A DNA stretch of 64,000 nucleotides, from the NCBI GenBank assembly GCA_963726995.1, contig CAVSEP010000006.1, positions 744,001-808,000 of the forward strand, read 5' to 3'. Shown piece after piece: positions 62,978-64,000 of this stretch; within the stretch, counting starts at the first letter, position 1; each line of letters begins with the position of its first letter. The stretch is from DAIDKA01 sp963726995. Lineage in GTDB: Bacteria; Pseudomonadota; Gammaproteobacteria; Steroidobacterales; Steroidobacteraceae. The translations under genes were made by a program, and so were the position numbers. Under the pieces are notes generated by a model. That model saw nothing but the letters and a program-made list of their open reading frames with translations. It made no database searches and had not been told where the DNA came from.

Positions 62978-63585
62978 GGCGCGCGCTCGCGGTTGCGGCC
63001 GCCGATCAGCGCACCGAACAGCAGGTGCAGCCCGCCAAACCCCAGGCCGAGCACGACATTCTGGATGCTCACCGGCACCTGCAGGGCGATCACTCCCAGC
63101 AGCGCGAGCAGCGCCCCCATCACCGCCAGCAGGCGGCGGGTCAGGGTGGCGGCGGCCATCACGGCGCAGCCGTACATGAGCAGCCAGATACCGGGAATCA
63201 GTGTGTAATCGGCGCGCAGCCACAGCTGCCAGGTCAGCACCGCGCCCACCAGCAGCGGCGGACACAGGCACATCAGGAACTTGCGCAGCGGCCCCCGATA
63301 CAGCGCCGTGCCGCGCCGCATGACCTGGTGCGCCATGAGGGCCGTGCCGAAGGCGATGGCCACCAGCCCCGCGACCAGCCAGATCTCCAGCCAATGCACC
63401 GCGAAGGCCTTGATCGAGACCAGCAGCGCGGCCAGGACGCCGACCGCGCCCATGGCGATGCCGGCCGAGCCGGGGACGGCCAGCAGGCCCGCCGCATCGA
63501 TGGAGGAGCGGATGTACTGCAGAGTTCCCAGGGCGTGGGAGTCCAGGGCTACGGTGTTGCGGCCACTGGACTTGGGATCGATCAT
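62974..63585 (-). CDS. Multi-pass membrane protein paired with regulator
   Basis: A 203-residue protein with about six hydrophobic helices from residue 42 onward, for example IAMGAVGVLAALLVSIKAFAV, IWLVAGLVAIAFGTALM, FLMCLCPPLLVGAVLTWQLWL and LLAVMGALLALLGVIALQV. The N-terminal 40 residues are soluble (SGRNTVALDSHALGTLQYIRSSID). Genes like this commonly precede a small winged-helix regulator in Xanthomonas relatives. Function unknown; a sensor or inhibitor of the regulator is possible. Confidence 0.75.
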   Translation of the reverse strand: MIDPKSSGRNTVALDSHALGTLQYIRSSIDAAGLLAVPGSAGIAMGAVGVLAALLVSIKAFAVHWLEIWLVAGLVAIAFGTALMAHQVMRRGTALYRGPLRKFLMCLCPPLLVGAVLTWQLWLRADYTLIPGIWLLMYGCAVMAAATLTRRLLAVMGALLALLGVIALQVPVSIQNVVLGLGFGGLHLLFGALIGGRNRERAP

Positions 63586-63605
63586 CGCCTTGGGGCCTCG
63601 CGCAA

Positions 63606-64000
63606 TCAGTGCTTGGCCATTTCCATCATGTGGTCCACGCCCTGCTCGATGATGGCGTCCGGAATGTCCAGGCGGTTGCCCTTGGCCGGCATGGCCCCGG
63701 AGGTTCCGGTAAAGCCGTGCACAGCATGGTCGTACAACACGCTCTTGCCCTTGGCCAGGCGCGGCTGCCAGGCGGCGACGTCGCCCGCCTTGGGAGCCCC
63801 GGCAATCCCTAAGCCATGGCAGGCGGAACAGACCTGCTCGTAGACCGCTGCCCCATCCTTCGGGATGGGCAGGACCACACCGGTGCCCGCCGGTGAATCA
63901 GGCTTGATGGCCATGGCGCTATTATCCCGGCCGGCGATGGCTTCCTGCGACAGCGGCTTGATCCGCGAGGCCACGCTGGACGCGAAGTCCCGCTGTTCGA
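63606..64000 (-). CDS. Cytochrome c5-family protein, 5' end beyond the window
   Basis: Monohaem cytochrome c. The reading frame is open to the right edge (EQRDFASSVASRIKPLSQEA), so the N-terminal anchor lies outside. The haem motif is CSACH, followed by GLGIAGAPKAGD. The axial Met is in GAMPAKGN and a conserved C-terminal helix ends the protein (AIIEQGVDHMMEMAKH). Likely a membrane-anchored periplasmic electron carrier. The membrane-protein gene follows 20 bases later on the same strand. Confidence 0.88.
   Translation of the reverse strand, partial: EQRDFASSVASRIKPLSQEAIAGRDNSAMAIKPDSPAGTGVVLPIPKDGAAVYEQVCSACHGLGIAGAPKAGDVAAWQPRLAKGKSVLYDHAVHGFTGTSGAMPAKGNRLDIPDAIIEQGVDHMMEMAKH

Overview
The window is dense, high-GC bacterial chromosome from a gammaproteobacterium. 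Gene content and order point to the Xanthomonadales/Nevskiales/Steroidobacterales side of the class: an FadE-type acyl-CoA dehydrogenase, lysM-dprA-smg, def-fmt-rsmB-ntrYX, hslVU with xerC/dapF, a topoisomerase I whose C-terminus uses GRFGPY repeats instead of zinc fingers, a ubiK-comM pair and a type IV minor-pilin operon. That placement is an inference from gene content. I see no tRNA, rRNA, CRISPR, insertion sequence, prophage or replication origin, and no gene-free stretch longer than about 260 bases.

Layout. 1-4.1 kb (minus): 5' end of dinB, a DUF4399 gene, fadE and mdh. 4.2-10.2 kb (plus): a promoter/operator, a 61-aa membrane peptide, a YtrA-type GntR repressor and its ABC exporter, then a lipid-trafficking operon (STAS-MlaE, MlaF, MlaD, PqiC-type lipoprotein). 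10.2-17.2 kb (minus): a PLD-superfamily protein, a PAS-GGDEF-EAL protein, an HD phosphohydrolase and oligopeptidase A. 17.3-25.9 kb: gor (plus), then aroE, rlmJ, topA, smg, dprA and a LysM lipoprotein (minus). 26-33.2 kb (plus): def, fmt, rsmB, DUF4390, ntrY, ntrX. 33.2-37.7 kb (minus): SPOR protein, argS, priA. 37.9-40.5 kb (plus): a sigma factor with three envelope-type partners, then superoxide dismutase. 40.5-45.4 kb (minus): hslU, hslV, xerC, DUF484, dapF, CoA-binding protein. 45.5-56.8 kb (plus): a ferredoxin-type reductase, a two-component pair and fimT-pilV-pilW-pilX-pilY1-pilE. 56.9-60.0 kb (minus): a beta-hydroxyacid dehydrogenase, DUF4124 and amtB, which has a clear sigma-54/NtrC control region. 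60.2-64 kb: ubiK and comM (plus), then an UppS-like prenyltransferase, a winged-helix regulator, a membrane protein and a cytochrome c5 (minus).

Two themes stand out. First, several genes are broken by single-base indels: DUF4399, fadE, the winged-helix regulator, possibly the dinB start, and a dense cluster of about five indels in pilY1. In addition, comM lacks roughly 80 codons including Walker A. The number and type of single-base lesions suggest consensus errors in part, so each needs read-level checking before being taken as biology. Second, the surface and regulatory systems have unusual features. The PilY1 tip protein carries an L-type lectin-like domain and a Cys-rich repeat array in place of the usual N-terminal module. 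NtrX has a degenerate AAA+ engine. A sigma factor is coupled to a membrane protein, a secreted protein and a CpxP-like DUF3106 protein, and looks like an uncharacterised envelope-stress cassette.
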